This document shows, piece by piece, positions 9,001-18,672 of a stretch of DNA of 64,000 nucleotides. The position numbers and the translations under genes are program-made. Below the pieces are notes generated by a model. That model made no database searches. It saw only the letters and a program-made list of their open reading frames with translations, and was not told where the DNA came from. The stretch lies in NCBI GenBank assembly GCA_030691385.1, contig JAUYEI010000003.1, positions 1 to 64,000 of the forward strand, in the 5' to 3' direction. Source of the stretch: Azonexus sp. (GTDB taxonomy: Bacteria > Pseudomonadota > Gammaproteobacteria > Burkholderiales > Rhodocyclaceae). How positions within the stretch are numbered: the first letter of the stretch is position 1; every line of letters starts with the position of its first letter.

Positions 9001-11625
9001 ACCCGTGCCGCCCATACCCTGGGTGGCATTGCGGCAACGGTCGGCCTGATGCCGCTCCATCGGCTGGCCATCGCCCTTGAGCACGCCTTGTTGCGGCGTG
9101 ATGGTTCGGGGCAGGCAGAAAGTATCGAAGGTATTGAAACCGTTCGTCAGGCCATCATCACGCTTGAAGAAATGTTTGCCGGCCTGGCCTTGCAGCGCTC
9201 GCCGGACGAGCAGGTGCAGTTGATCGCGGCGCTGGAGGATGTCTTCCTCCATGCCAGCCAGCCTGCTGAGGAAGTGCCAAGCGCCGGTGCCGAGATCGTC
9301 GAGCTTCCGGGCAAGGCGGCCGAAGTCGCCGAGACTGTGACCGAGTCGGTCCAGGCTGTGCCGGCACCCGTGTTGCCACAACTGAACGACGAACTTGACG
9401 AACAACTGCTGCCGATCTTCCTCGAGGAAGCCGTCGATCTGACGCGCGACCTGACCACTCAGGTCCGCGCCTGGCGCAGCGATCTGGCCGGTGATGCGGC
9501 GCCGCATGCAATTGCCCGACTGTTGCACACCTTCAAGGGCAGTGCGCGCATGGCCGGGGCGATGAATCTCGGCGAAGCGACCCACCAGATCGAAGCCCGG
9601 CTTGAAGAAATGCTGCGCGCCGGCCACGTGACGCCAGCCTTCATCGACGAAATCGAAAGCGGCTGCGATGTGCTCGACCAGGCCGTCGAGCGTCTGCGCG
9701 CCGGTCCTCAGGAGCCGGTTGCTGCGGCGGCGGCAGAACCGGCCGCCGAGACGCTTGCCGCCGAAGGTCAATTGCCGGCTGCTGAAAGCGAGGCGGATGC
9801 CGAGGCTGGTGGTCAGCGGGCAAGCTTGCGCGTCCGCGCTGATCTCATCGATCGTCTGGTCAGCGAGGCGGGCGAACTGTCGATTGCCCGTACCCGGATC
9901 GAAGGCGAAATGCGCAGCCTGAAGGTCTCCTTGCTCGAACTGACGGAAAACGTCATTCGTTTGCGTCGTCAGTTGCGCGAAATCGAAATTCAGGCCGAAT
10001 CGCAGATTCAGGCGCGTGTTGCCCAGACACCGGGCAGCGAAGTTGATTTCGATCCGCTTGAACTCGACCGCTTCACCCGCTTCCAGGAACTGACCCGCTT
10101 CATGGCCGAGTCGGTGAACGACGTGGCGACCGTGCAGCAAAGTCTGCTCAAGAATCTGGACGACGCCAACGCGGCGATTCTCGCCCAGTCGCGCCTCAAC
10201 CGCAGCTTGCAGCAGGAGCTCATGGGCGTGCGCATGGTGCCGTTCGCCAGCCAGACCGAGCGCCTCTACCGCATCGTCCGGCAGACCGCCAAGGAAGTCG
10301 GCAAGCGGGCCAATCTCGATATCGTTGGCGGGCAGGTCGATATTGACCGTTCGGTGCTCGACAAGATGCTGGCGCCGATCGAACACATGCTGCGCAACGC
10401 CGTGACACACGGTGTCGAGAGCCGTGGCGAGCGCCTGGCAGCCGGCAAGGCCGAGGCCGGTGAAATCGTCGTCAAGCTGTCGCAGGAAGGCAACGAAATC
10501 GTTCTGGCCATGAGCGACGACGGCAAGGGTCTCGATCTTGGCCGCATCCGCGCGCGTGCCGAGGCCATGGGCCTGCTCCCGCCGGGGCAGGCGGCCGATG
10601 AAAAAACGCTGTACGCATTCATCTTCCAGCCCGGATTCTCGACGGCCTCCGAAATCACCCAGCTATCCGGCCGCGGCGTTGGCATGGACGTCGTGAAAAC
10701 CGAGGTTGGCGAAATTGGCGGCCGGATCGAAATCCAGTCGCAGCCCGGCCAGGGAACCACCTTCCGTCTCTACCTGCCGCTCACGCTGGCGGTAACGCAG
10801 ACCCTGCTCGTTCGCGTTGGCAGCCATCTCTACGCGGTGCCATCGACGATGATCGAACAGGTCAAGGAAATGAAGGAAAAGGCCCTCGCCGCCGTTCGCG
10901 AAAAAGGCGAGATCGAGTGGCAGGGCAATCGTTACCCCTTCCATTTTCTGCCCCACCTGCTCGGCGACATGGAGGCTGCACCGGAGGCACACCGTCAATA
11001 CTGGGCGCTGTTGTTACGTTCTGGCTCGCAGCGGGTCGGTATCCTCGTCGATGAACTCAAGGGCAATCAGGAGGTCGTCGTCAAGAACATCGGCGCCCAG
11101 CTCGCTCGCGTCGTCGGCATCGCCGGCGCCACGGTGCTCGGCGACGGCAGGGTCGTGCTGATTCTCAATCCGGTCGCGCTGGCCAGCCGGACAACCGTTT
11201 CCAGCGTCCATACCGCCGTGCCGACCATGCTGCCGCCGGTGATGACGGAAGTGGCCCACTTGCCGACCGTGATGGTGGTCGACGATTCGCTGACCGTGCG
11301 CAAGATCACCAGCCGCCTGCTCATGCGTGAGGGCTATCAGGTCATTCTGGCCAAGGATGGCGTCGATGCGCTGGAGCAACTGGTCGAAGTGACGCCGGAT
11401 GTCATCTTGTCGGACATCGAAATGCCGCGCATGGATGGCTTCGATCTGGTTCGAAATATCCGCGCCGACGCTCGCCTGCGTTCGTTGCCGGTGGTCATGA
11501 TTACCTCACGGACGGCTGACAAGCATCGCAACTACGCACTTGAAATCGGCGCCAACCACTACCTCGGCAAGCCCTACGACGAAGTCGAGTTGCTGGGCAT
11601 CGTGGCCGGTTATTGCAAAAAATAG
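6094..11625 (+). CDS. chpA: Multi-Hpt hybrid chemosensory histidine kinase ChpA/PilL
   Basis: CheA-type kinase of 1843 aa at the centre of the pilus chemosensory system. Hpt-like modules with candidate phospho-histidines are at H53 (VHQVHGALAM), H720 (SMHTLKGSGRMVG), H974 (AAHTLGGIAATVG) and H1145 (LLHTFKGSARMAG). At about residue 489 a module has Ser where His is expected (IKQISGALAMLG), like the Spt/Tpt modules of Pseudomonas ChpA. Long acidic Ala/Pro/Glu linkers follow. The kinase core has the N-box HMLRNAVTHGVE (about 1431), DDGKGLDLG (about 1475) and GRGVGMDVVK. A CheW domain and a C-terminal receiver (DD at about 1730, phospho-Asp about 1774) complete it. A dispersed repeat copy encodes part of the linker near residues 911-922. 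Confidence 0.95.
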   Translation: MNAATEFDLGPLTWVKGEIDLALQRAEQALDEYVASADRTQLKFCRTHVHQVHGALAMVGLEGVTLLTEATEALLAGMEDDRLPSGDAAVTVLRQTLGALRQYLDDLMAGEPNHPLVLLPVYQALETARGLPGAHPCDLFYPDLSRRPPKREGDVPILDSDELLRTLKVRRMQFQKGLLRWLRDPADAESGRRMMREAIAEIEAVQPTPAARSFWWISLGVLEALADPVLGADPSSRQLCSRIDAQIRRLVGGSNNVAERVLRESLYYIAQAPADLSPEIAEVQSVFALADLLPSAATQAAPLPHHGELRKLRETLAAAEELWNRFCTGNTGSLAGFADNARNCALLTEAIGQTDLKRLGQGLGAVANWLSEEPSRFNDAVAMEVATTILLLENAQENFRRLGTDFAQQVDLMVARLYACIAGRPTADEGIPLLDEMTRRAQEKLLIGQVGREIQNNLAQIEQALDGFFRDPSKAHDLLQLDNPIKQISGALAMLGHFGAVNSLKECAASIHRFAQPDYQPASEDFEAVADQLSLLGFFVDSLQNGETDFDAFMHRMSGEVSDEPVPEAEAAAAPTVEALLVQQARDMQVLAGALKEAPQDARLHDELKQNLQDIQKDADLVANRELGESAKAALAALRSGVELDAALSGLMPLAPDAPAPSAATLQLAESTHEEIDAELLAIFLEEANEVLATIAEQKALLAATPDNVEALTTVRRSMHTLKGSGRMVGLKDLGEAAWELEQTLNLWLRQDTAVTPDLQRMIEESHALFAEWVVHLESGNGAAPDPTALAALAARLRGVDVPVAVAAEETPAVIVEAAPPVGEPVEVQAPELPEETSALVEEPLESLEGSATLLAEAPLATEEVPDFAIELPALENTLEDIDQPAPECEEIEIKALPDEPEILAEPEEAVLRSTPKNEQISNVSTLPASESPTLYDIFREEARGHLQTLVESYAVIDANPSAPTTFEMTRAAHTLGGIAATVGLMPLHRLAIALEHALLRRDGSGQAESIEGIETVRQAIITLEEMFAGLALQRSPDEQVQLIAALEDVFLHASQPAEEVPSAGAEIVELPGKAAEVAETVTESVQAVPAPVLPQLNDELDEQLLPIFLEEAVDLTRDLTTQVRAWRSDLAGDAAPHAIARLLHTFKGSARMAGAMNLGEATHQIEARLEEMLRAGHVTPAFIDEIESGCDVLDQAVERLRAGPQEPVAAAAAEPAAETLAAEGQLPAAESEADAEAGGQRASLRVRADLIDRLVSEAGELSIARTRIEGEMRSLKVSLLELTENVIRLRRQLREIEIQAESQIQARVAQTPGSEVDFDPLELDRFTRFQELTRFMAESVNDVATVQQSLLKNLDDANAAILAQSRLNRSLQQELMGVRMVPFASQTERLYRIVRQTAKEVGKRANLDIVGGQVDIDRSVLDKMLAPIEHMLRNAVTHGVESRGERLAAGKAEAGEIVVKLSQEGNEIVLAMSDDGKGLDLGRIRARAEAMGLLPPGQAADEKTLYAFIFQPGFSTASEITQLSGRGVGMDVVKTEVGEIGGRIEIQSQPGQGTTFRLYLPLTLAVTQTLLVRVGSHLYAVPSTMIEQVKEMKEKALAAVREKGEIEWQGNRYPFHFLPHLLGDMEAAPEAHRQYWALLLRSGSQRVGILVDELKGNQEVVVKNIGAQLARVVGIAGATVLGDGRVVLILNPVALASRTTVSSVHTAVPTMLPPVMTEVAHLPTVMVVDDSLTVRKITSRLLMREGYQVILAKDGVDALEQLVEVTPDVILSDIEMPRMDGFDLVRNIRADARLRSLPVVMITSRTADKHRNYALEIGANHYLGKPYDEVELLGIVAGYCKK
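8826..8860 (-). repeat. GGTTGACCGT dispersed repeat, variant copy inside chpA linker
   Basis: The plus strand reads GCTACGGTCAACGCC then an A-run and CAAATTTC; the minus-strand core is CGTTGACCGTAGC, one base off consensus (GGTT to CGTT). It encodes VLRSTPKNEQIS in an unstructured linker, antisense to the gene. Confidence 0.7.
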
Positions 11626-11630
11626 CCCAA

Positions 11631-11670
11631 ATTTCCGGTTGACCGTGGACTCCCACGGTCAACCGGAAAT
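11631..11670. terminator. Perfect 18-bp inverted pair of the dispersed repeat; probable bidirectional terminator
   Basis: The left arm ATTTCCGGTTGACCGTGG (11631-11648) and right arm 11653-11670 are exact reverse complements around the 4-nt loop ACTC. The structure fills the 50-nt gap between the convergent genes chpA (ends 11625) and phrB (ends 11676). Each arm is a full repeat core, and the outer flanks are T/A-rich (a GCCCAA side and an ATTGCCTAAATTTT side). Head-to-head pairing of uptake-type repeats as terminators is known in Neisseria and Haemophilus; here the role is inferred. Confidence 0.8.
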
Positions 11671-11675
11671 ATTGC

Positions 11676-13082
11676 CTAAATTTTAAGTATGGCGTAGCGC
11701 CCCAAAGTCTTTTCCCGAGCTGCTGCGTGATCGACAATCGGCGCTGGATAGTTACGCCCGATCACCACCCCAATGCTCTCCTGCTCGAGGCGCCCCATTT
11801 GCCATGGCGCGTGGATATATTTGTTGGCGACTTTGGCCAGTTCGGGCACATAGCGGCGGATGAACTTGCCGTCCGGATCGAAGCGCTCGGACTGCGTCAC
11901 CGGATTGAAAATGCGGAAATACGGTTGCGCATCGCAGCCGGTCGATGCCGCCCACTGCCAGCCGCCGTTGTTGGCCGAGAGGTCGAAATCGTTGAGCTGG
12001 TCGGCGAAGTAGCGCTCGCCGAGCCGCCAGTCGAGGCCGAGATCCTTGCTCAGGAAAGAGGCGACGATCATGCGCAGCCGGTTGTGCATCCAGCCGCTGT
12101 GCTTGAGCTGGCGCATGGCCGCATCGACGAGCGGATAGCCGGTACGTCCTTCCTTCCAGGCGGCCAGGCCAGCCGGCCAGTCGTCCCAGGGCACGGCGTC
12201 GTAGGCGGGCTTGAAAGCACTGCCGACGACGTGCGGAAAGTGGTCGAGGATCATGAAATAGAAGTCGCGCCAGATCAGTTCGTTGAGCCAGGTCGTATCC
12301 CTGGCGTTCAGCGCGCTGCGGACCAGTTCGCGAATGCCGATGGTGCCGAAGCGCAGATGCACCGACAGGTAGGAGACGCCCTTGACCGCCGGGAAGTCGC
12401 GCAGGGCGCCGTAGCGCTCGATGCGTCCCTGGCGGAACTCGTCCCACAAGGCGCGGGCGCCCGACATGCCGGGTTGTATGCCCAAGGCCTCCAGATCGCT
12501 AGTCTCGAAGCCGATCTCAGCCAGGGTCGGGATACCTGCCGACGCGCTGCCGGCCAGTTGCCCAGGGCAGGGCCACTCGGCGCAGTCGGCTGCGGTCAAG
12601 CGCTTCAGCCAGGCATTTTTATAAGGTGTGAATACCGAGAAAGGCTTGCTGGCCTGGGTCAGCACCTCATTGCCATCGAAGACGGCCTGATCCTTGAAGC
12701 CGTGGAAGGCTATGCCATCAGCCTTCAGTGATTCAGTGACGAGGGCATCGCGCTGCTTGGCCGCGGGTTCGTAATCGCGGTTGGCAAACACCGCCGACAC
12801 GCCCAGCGTCCGGGCCAGCGTGGGAATTTCCTCGGTCGCCCGGCCATGGCGGACGATCAGCCCGCCAGCTTTGGCGCGCAGGGCGGCATCGAGTTCGACC
12901 AGCGATTCGCGAATGAAATGAACGCGCCGGTCGCGCCGGGTGGGCAAGGCATCAAGAATTTCGCTGTCGAAAACAAAGGCGCAATAAACCTGTTGCGCCC
13001 CGGCCAGTGCCGCACTCAGGGCGGCGTGGTCATGGTCGCGCAGGTCACGGCGAAACCAGACGAGGGCTTTTTCTTTTTTCAT
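11676..13082 (-). CDS. phrB: Deoxyribodipyrimidine photolyase (class I CPD photolyase)
   Basis: Light-driven repair of cyclobutane pyrimidine dimers, 468 aa. The N-terminal antenna domain opens with [19 protein letters not shown]. The C-terminal FAD domain includes [56 protein letters not shown] and [19 protein letters not shown], all hallmark photolyase motifs. It is a single gene facing chpA at its 3' end and divergent from algH, with only 38 nt between the start codons. Cryptochrome-DASH is less likely given the standard WRDFYF and NGGWQWAAS motifs. Confidence 0.95.
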   Translation of the reverse strand: MKKEKALVWFRRDLRDHDHAALSAALAGAQQVYCAFVFDSEILDALPTRRDRRVHFIRESLVELDAALRAKAGGLIVRHGRATEEIPTLARTLGVSAVFANRDYEPAAKQRDALVTESLKADGIAFHGFKDQAVFDGNEVLTQASKPFSVFTPYKNAWLKRLTAADCAEWPCPGQLAGSASAGIPTLAEIGFETSDLEALGIQPGMSGARALWDEFRQGRIERYGALRDFPAVKGVSYLSVHLRFGTIGIRELVRSALNARDTTWLNELIWRDFYFMILDHFPHVVGSAFKPAYDAVPWDDWPAGLAAWKEGRTGYPLVDAAMRQLKHSGWMHNRLRMIVASFLSKDLGLDWRLGERYFADQLNDFDLSANNGGWQWAASTGCDAQPYFRIFNPVTQSERFDPDGKFIRRYVPELAKVANKYIHAPWQMGRLEQESIGVVIGRNYPAPIVDHAAAREKTLGRYAILKI

Positions 13083-13120
13083 GGTTGGTTTGTACCCTCC
13101 CGGCGATTAAAATTCCAGTT

Positions 13121-13681
13121 ATGGACAACGTCAACCTGACCGACAACTTCCTCATCGCCATGCCGACGCTGGAAGACCCGTATTTCTCCAACTCCCTGAT
13201 CTACATTTGCGAACACAATGAGAACGGAGCCTTGGGGATCATCGTCAATCGGCCGATTGACATGAATCTGGCTGGCTTGTTCGACAAGATCGACATCAAG
13301 CTGGAGGCTGAAAATCTCGCCAACCTGCCGGTCTATTTCGGCGGCCCGGTCCAGCTTGACCGTGGTTTTGTCCTGCACCGCCCGATCGGCAGGTGGCAGT
13401 CGACACTGGCCGTCAATAGCGAGGTCGGCCTGACCAGTTCGCGCGATGTGCTCAACTCGGTGGGCAGCGCCGGCCTGCCGGCCGAAATCATCGTCACGCT
13501 CGGCTACGCCGGCTGGGATGCCGGGCAGCTTGAAAATGAGCTGGCACAAAATTCCTGGCTGACCGTGCCGGCCAAGGCCGAAATCCTCTTCGACCTGCCG
13601 CCCGAAGAGCGCCTCCCGGCCGCCATGCAAAAGCTCGGCATCAGCTTCACGCAGCTTTCCGACGTGGCCGGACACGCCTGA
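13121..13681 (+). CDS. algH: YqgE/AlgH family protein (UPF0301)
   Basis: Conserved protein of 186 aa; the biochemical role is unsettled, though AlgH was described as a regulator in Pseudomonas. The product starts [19 protein letters not shown] and contains [45 protein letters not shown], the [20 protein letters not shown] motif and a C-terminal acidic helix. I chose the ATG at 13121, because this is the standard family N-terminus and the upstream extension is antisense to phrB. It is followed by ruvX with 2 nt between stop and start, the usual yqgE-yqgF pairing. Confidence 0.92.
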   Translation: MDNVNLTDNFLIAMPTLEDPYFSNSLIYICEHNENGALGIIVNRPIDMNLAGLFDKIDIKLEAENLANLPVYFGGPVQLDRGFVLHRPIGRWQSTLAVNSEVGLTSSRDVLNSVGSAGLPAEIIVTLGYAGWDAGQLENELAQNSWLTVPAKAEILFDLPPEERLPAAMQKLGISFTQLSDVAGHA

Positions 13682-13683
13682 GC

Positions 13684-14095
13684 GTGGGCACTGTCCTCGC
13701 CTTCGATTTCGGCGAAAAGCGCATCGGTGTCGCCACCGGCGAAACGATGCTCGGCACGGCCCACCCGCTGACCACCATCCACGCCGAATCCAACGACGAC
13801 CGTTTTGCCGCCATCGGCAAGCTGGTCGCCGAATGGCAGCCGGTGCAATTGGTTGTTGGCCTGCCCATGCATGCCGACGGTACGCCACATGAAATGACCC
13901 GGCTGGCCACCAAATTCGCCGAGCGCCTCAAGCGCCGCTACAACCTGCCGGTCGGCTTTGCCGACGAACGCCTGACCTCCGTCGACGCCGAGTCCCGGCT
14001 ACGGGAAACCGGTCGCAACAGCAAATCCGCCAAGCCGCTGCTCGATGCCGTGGCGGCCCAACTCATCCTTCAAACCTGGTTCGAAAGCCCGCACC

Positions 14096-14112
<17 letters not shown>
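13684..14112 (+). CDS. ruvX: Putative pre-16S rRNA nuclease / Holliday junction resolvase-like YqgF
   Basis: RNase H-fold protein of 142 aa that processes the 5' end of 16S rRNA in E. coli. Motifs: [14 protein letters not shown] with the first catalytic Asp, [17 protein letters not shown], and [20 protein letters not shown] with the catalytic Glu, then [18 protein letters not shown] with the last Asp. It starts at GTG directly after algH, and its 3' end overlaps the pyrR start by 17 nt, showing a compact rightward operon algH-ruvX-pyrR-pyrB-pyrC'. Confidence 0.92.
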
Positions 14113-14597
<485 letters not shown>

Positions 14598-14605
<8 letters not shown>

Positions 14606-15557
14606 CCCGCAGTTGAACAAGGATGGCGAACTGACCCACCTGCTGTCGATCGAAGGCCTGCCGCAGCGCATCCTGACACAGATTCTCGACACGGCTGAGT
14701 CGTTCATGGAAGTCTCGGCCCGCGACGTCAAGAAGGTGCCGCTGCTGCGCGGCAAGAGCGTTTTCAACCTGTTTTTCGAGAACTCGACGCGCACGCGGAC
14801 GACCTTCGAGATCGCTGCCAAGCGCCTCTCCGCCGACGTCATCAACCTCGACATCAACAAGTCGTCGACAGCCAAGGGCGAAACCCTGCTCGACACCATC
14901 GACAACCTCGTCGCCATGCACGCCAACCTGTTTGTCGTGCGCCATGCCTCGAGCGGCGCGCCCTACCTGATCGCCGAGCACCTGCAGCGCATCGGTCGTG
15001 ACGACGTCCATGTCGTCAACGCCGGCGACGGTCGCCACGCCCACCCGACGCAGGGCCTGCTCGACATGTACACCATCCGTCACTACAAGAAGGATTTCAC
15101 GCAACTGCGTGTGGCCATCGTCGGCGACATCCTGCATTCGCGCGTCGCCCGCTCGGACATCCACGCCCTGACCACGCTGGGCGTCCCGGAAGTCCGCGCC
15201 ATCGGTCCGGAAACCTTGCTGCCCAAGCATCTCGACAAGCTCGGCGTGCATGTTTTCCACGACATGAACGAAGGTTTGAAAGACGTCGACGTCGTCATCA
15301 TGCTGCGCCTGCAGAATGAACGGATGACCGGCGCGCTGCTGCCCTCGGCCGGCGAATATTTCCGCCACTACGGCCTGACGCCGCAAAAGCTCGCGCAGGC
15401 CAAGCCGGACGCCATCGTCATGCATCCGGGGCCGATGAACCGCGGCGTCGAAATCCACTCGGCGGTGGCCGACGGCGCGCAGGCCGTGATCCTGCCGCAA
15501 GTCACCTTTGGTATCGCGGTCCGCATGGCCGTCATGAGCATCGTTGCGGGGAACTGA
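14598..15557 (+). CDS. pyrB: Aspartate carbamoyltransferase catalytic subunit
   Basis: Condenses carbamoyl phosphate with aspartate, the second step of UMP synthesis; 319 aa. The start is the ATG at 14598 overlapping the pyrR 3' end. Motifs are the carbamoyl-phosphate loop [87 protein letters not shown] and the Asp-binding region [11 protein letters not shown] plus [11 protein letters not shown]. No pyrI follows; instead pyrC' begins 3 nt downstream, which indicates the Pseudomonas-type PyrB-PyrC' dodecamer. Confidence 0.96.
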
Positions 15558-15560
15558 TAA

Positions 15561-16811
15561 ATGAAGATCGAAATCAAGAACGGCCGCATCATTGACCCGA
15601 AAAATCGGGTTGACCGTAGCAATGCCTCCCTCTACATCGCCGATGGCAAGATCGCCGCGATCGGTGACGCTCCGGCCGGTTTTGTTGCCGACCAGATCAT
15701 CGATGCCGCCGGTAGTGTCGTCAGCCCGGGCTTCATCGACCTCGGTGCCCGCCTCAACAGTATCGAAGCCGAACTGGCCGCTGCCGTCGCCGGGGGCGTG
15801 ACCTCGGTTGTCGTCCCGCCCGATGCCGATCCGCCGCTCGACGAGCCGGAACTGGCCGACCGCCTGGTCCATCGTGGCAAGGAGATCCGCAAGGCACGCG
15901 TCCTGCCACTCGGCGCGCTGACCCTGGGCCTCAACGGTGAGCGTCTGGCTGAACTGGCCGGTCTCAAGAAAGCCGGCTGCGTCGCCTTCTCGCAGGCCAA
16001 CAAGTCCGTGGTCGATACCGAAGCCCTGCTCCGTGCCATGGAATATGCCGCCACTTTTGACTTCGCCATCTGGCTGCAGCCGCAGGATTACTGGCTGTCG
16101 CGCAACGGCATCGCCCATGAGGGCGAGGTTTCGAGTCGGCTTGGACTGGCCGGCATTCCGGTCGCCGCCGAAACCATCGCCGTCGGCACCATCGTCCAGT
16201 TGGTGCGCGATACCGGTTGCCGCGTGCATCTGACCCGCCTGTCGTCGGCGGCGGGTGTGGCGCTGGTCCAGCGAGCGCAGCACGAAGGTCTGCCGATCAC
16301 TTTCGACATCGGCGTTCATCACCTGCTGCTGACTGAAAACGACATCGGCTACTTCAATCCGCACGCCCGTTTCAGCCCGCCGCTGCGCGCCCAAAGCGAT
16401 CGTCAGGCACTCTCAAACGCAGCCGCGGCCGGTCTCGCCGCCATCTGTTCCGACCATACGCCGGTCGGTGCAGACGACAAGTTGCTGCCTTTCGGCGAAG
16501 CCAAGCCGGGGGCGACCGGGCTTGAAGTGTTGTTGCCGCTCACCCTGAAATGGGCTGAAGAAGCCGGCGTCAGCCTGCCTGATGCGCTGGCCCGCATCAC
16601 CTCGGCGCCGGCTGCTGTCCTTGGCCTGCCCAGTGGTGAATTGGGCGTGGGCGCAGTGGCCGACATCTGCATCTTCTATCCCGAGGCGACCTGGCAACTG
16701 ACGCCGGAAGCGCTCAAGAGCCGTGGCAAGAATTCGCCATGGACCGGCTACATGATGACCGGGAAGGTGAAGACCACGCTGGTTGACGGATGCGTTGTTT
16801 ATCAGGCGTGA
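15561..16811 (+). CDS. pyrC': Dihydroorotase-like non-catalytic ATCase partner PyrC'
   Basis: Amidohydrolase-fold protein of 416 aa. In active dihydroorotases the sequence after the GFID motif carries an HxH zinc pair; here it reads PGFIDLGARLN, with both histidines missing. The GxxxxxxxP and SDHTPVG motifs are kept. This is the pattern of Pseudomonas PyrC', which is inactive but needed to assemble aspartate transcarbamoylase with PyrB. A true dihydroorotase must therefore be encoded elsewhere. Residues about 13-22 (PKNRVDRSNA) are encoded by a dispersed repeat copy. The gene ends the algH-pyrC' operon. Confidence 0.88.
   Translation: MKIEIKNGRIIDPKNRVDRSNASLYIADGKIAAIGDAPAGFVADQIIDAAGSVVSPGFIDLGARLNSIEAELAAAVAGGVTSVVVPPDADPPLDEPELADRLVHRGKEIRKARVLPLGALTLGLNGERLAELAGLKKAGCVAFSQANKSVVDTEALLRAMEYAATFDFAIWLQPQDYWLSRNGIAHEGEVSSRLGLAGIPVAAETIAVGTIVQLVRDTGCRVHLTRLSSAAGVALVQRAQHEGLPITFDIGVHHLLLTENDIGYFNPHARFSPPLRAQSDRQALSNAAAAGLAAICSDHTPVGADDKLLPFGEAKPGATGLEVLLPLTLKWAEEAGVSLPDALARITSAPAAVLGLPSGELGVGAVADICIFYPEATWQLTPEALKSRGKNSPWTGYMMTGKVKTTLVDGCVVYQA
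15599..15625 (+). repeat. GGTTGACCGT dispersed repeat, copy at the 5' end of pyrC'
   Basis: This copy reads CGAAAAATCGGGTTGACCGT then AGCAATG. It has an exact core and the AGCAATG right flank shared with the copies in dsbA and upstream of gmk. The upstream T/A tracts are reduced, perhaps because coding constraints limit them. Confidence 0.75.
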
Positions 16812-16896
16812 GGCGGGGGCCGCCGACAAGGGCCAATGCGGTTCAGTTGGCGGAAAGTTTTTAGGATTGATCGTTCCCGCGGCCTCGGCCCCCGTT

Positions 16897-16936
16897 TTCG
16901 AATTTGGGCAGAATTTCCGGTTGACCGTGGGAATGG
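16897..16936 (+). repeat. GGTTGACCGT dispersed repeat, intergenic copy between pyrC' and the esterase gene
   Basis: Exact core with GAATTTGGGCAGAATTTCC upstream and GTGGGAATG downstream. It lies in the 162-nt gap between the convergent genes pyrC' (ends 16811) and the siderophore esterase (ends 16974). I see no other feature in that gap. Confidence 0.85.
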
Positions 16937-16973
16937 GTCCGGACCGATGCAGCACCGGCAAAGCGTCAGCCGA

Positions 16974-18632
16974 TCAGCCTGTTTTTCCTCGCTTTGCCCT
17001 TTCCGGCAGCGCTTCGCGAGAGTCGATTTTTTTCGTGCCGATCAGCGCCAGCAATCCTTCGGCGAGACTGACGCGCCAATGTTCGTAGCCGTGGGCCGCG
17101 GCGTATTCCCGGTGGCTCACGGCGTAGCCTTTGGCTTGCAGTACGTCGCGCAGATGCCGCGTGGTGTCGCGGATTCCCGCCTGACCGTCGCGGCCGAGTT
17201 CGAACAGGCCGGCTTCCAGATGCAGGCGCAGGGGCAGGCGTGGCGCCGTGGCGAAACGCTGCGTGAGCCATTCAGCGGGGCGTGAGTACGTGTCGGAATC
17301 TTCCCGGCCCGGAGCCCACCAGAAGGAGCCGGACTGGCTATACACGTTGCCGAACAGTTCCGGATGGGTAAAGCCGGCCCAGGCGGCGGCCAGCCCCCCG
17401 TAGCTGGCTCCGGCGACGACGGTGTGCTCGGCCGGCGCATGGATGCCCTGTGCCTTGACCCAGGGCATCAGTTCCTCGGCGAGGAAGCGGGCGAAGTCTT
17501 CGTTGGGCGGCAGCTCCTTGCTGCGCGTCTCGTTGCTTGAGTTGGCGATGAAAACTGCCGCCGTGGATGGCAGGCGCCCCTCGGCGACCAGGTTGTCGAG
17601 AAGGGTCGGGGTGGGCACTTCCCGCGTGTAGCTCTCGCCGTCGAAGAGCACGATCAGGGCGTTGCCCGTCGCGCCCGGCCGCCAGCCGGCGGGACGGTAG
17701 AGGTGGATGTCACGGGTGTTGCCGAGGATGCGGCTTGCCAGGCGCCGGCTTTCCAGCGTGCCGGCAGCTACCCCGGGGCGCGGCGTATTCCATTCCGCAA
17801 CGGGGGCGGCGGGCAGTTCGAAGAGGGAATAGCCGTCGTAGCGGTCCAGCGGCTTGTCCGGAATGCTCCTGGGATTGAACGGATCGCGCTGGGCAGTGGC
17901 GAGGATGGCGCGGCGTCGGACATGGGGCGGGGCGTCCAGCTCCGGCACATCCGGCGCCAGGCGGTAGGCCAACAGCGTGCTGTCCGGCAAACGGTAGCTG
18001 CGGTACCAGATGTCGGTGCCGGCCAGATGGCGCAATTCGTCGTGATCCGCCGAGGGGCCGCCGAACAGGCGCACGCTGCGCTCGGCACCGCGCCAGAGAA
18101 AGGTCACGAGGCGCTCGTGCCCGGCAAGCGCTGGCATCACGCCCGTGCTTTCGATCAGCGGCGCACCCCCACGTTCGATGTCGTGCCAGAACGCTTCCGT
18201 GTCGCCGCCTTTCTGCAGCAGGGCGCGCAGGCGCGGGCTCTCCGGTATATCGGCGGGGCGTGCCTGCCCGGCCAGGGATACCCGTTGCAGTATGTCGAGG
18301 CGGTAGTCGCCCGCAGCCGGCGCGCGCACGTCGAGGCGATAGGGGCCGGCTTCGCCGGCGACGAACATGAATTCCTCGACATCGCGCCGGCCCTTGGCCA
18401 GCACCCGCACTCGCTGGCCCTGCCGGTCCACCAGCACGAGACGCATGCCGGGGCCGGCGAGGCGACCTTGCACGTAGTCGCCCGCTTCGGTGTCGATCGT
18501 GTGGTGCCGACTGCTCTTCGCGTCGAGCTGGCCGGTGAAGCTTGCCAACGGCTCGGCCGCCAGGCTCGCCGTAGCCGCCCCCAGCACGAGGACTGCCATG
18601 ACGCCAAGGATCTGGTGCAAGGGAATATTCAT
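16974..18632 (-). CDS. Secreted enterochelin esterase-like hydrolase
   Basis: Alpha/beta-hydrolase of 552 aa related to Fes/IroD-type ferric-siderophore esterases, which cleave tri-ester catecholate siderophores to release iron. The ATG at 18632 gives the signal peptide MNIPLHQILGVMAVLVLGAA ending near ASLAA|EP, implying a periplasmic enzyme; classical Fes is cytoplasmic. An N-terminal beta-rich domain (about 40-170) precedes the esterase domain with the nucleophile motif VVAGASYGGLAAAW (about residue 405) and the His of AHGYEHWR (about 515). It is divergent from a TonB-dependent receptor and shares a Fur-box region with it. No siderophore biosynthesis genes are nearby, suggesting use of foreign siderophores. 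The exact substrate is unknown. Confidence 0.85.
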   Translation of the reverse strand: MNIPLHQILGVMAVLVLGAATASLAAEPLASFTGQLDAKSSRHHTIDTEAGDYVQGRLAGPGMRLVLVDRQGQRVRVLAKGRRDVEEFMFVAGEAGPYRLDVRAPAAGDYRLDILQRVSLAGQARPADIPESPRLRALLQKGGDTEAFWHDIERGGAPLIESTGVMPALAGHERLVTFLWRGAERSVRLFGGPSADHDELRHLAGTDIWYRSYRLPDSTLLAYRLAPDVPELDAPPHVRRRAILATAQRDPFNPRSIPDKPLDRYDGYSLFELPAAPVAEWNTPRPGVAAGTLESRRLASRILGNTRDIHLYRPAGWRPGATGNALIVLFDGESYTREVPTPTLLDNLVAEGRLPSTAAVFIANSSNETRSKELPPNEDFARFLAEELMPWVKAQGIHAPAEHTVVAGASYGGLAAAWAGFTHPELFGNVYSQSGSFWWAPGREDSDTYSRPAEWLTQRFATAPRLPLRLHLEAGLFELGRDGQAGIRDTTRHLRDVLQAKGYAVSHREYAAAHGYEHWRVSLAEGLLALIGTKKIDSREALPERAKRGKTG

Positions 18633-18672
18633 ACGCTTTTTCCAGTTAGCCGGGCAATTGCCCAAGCTGCCA

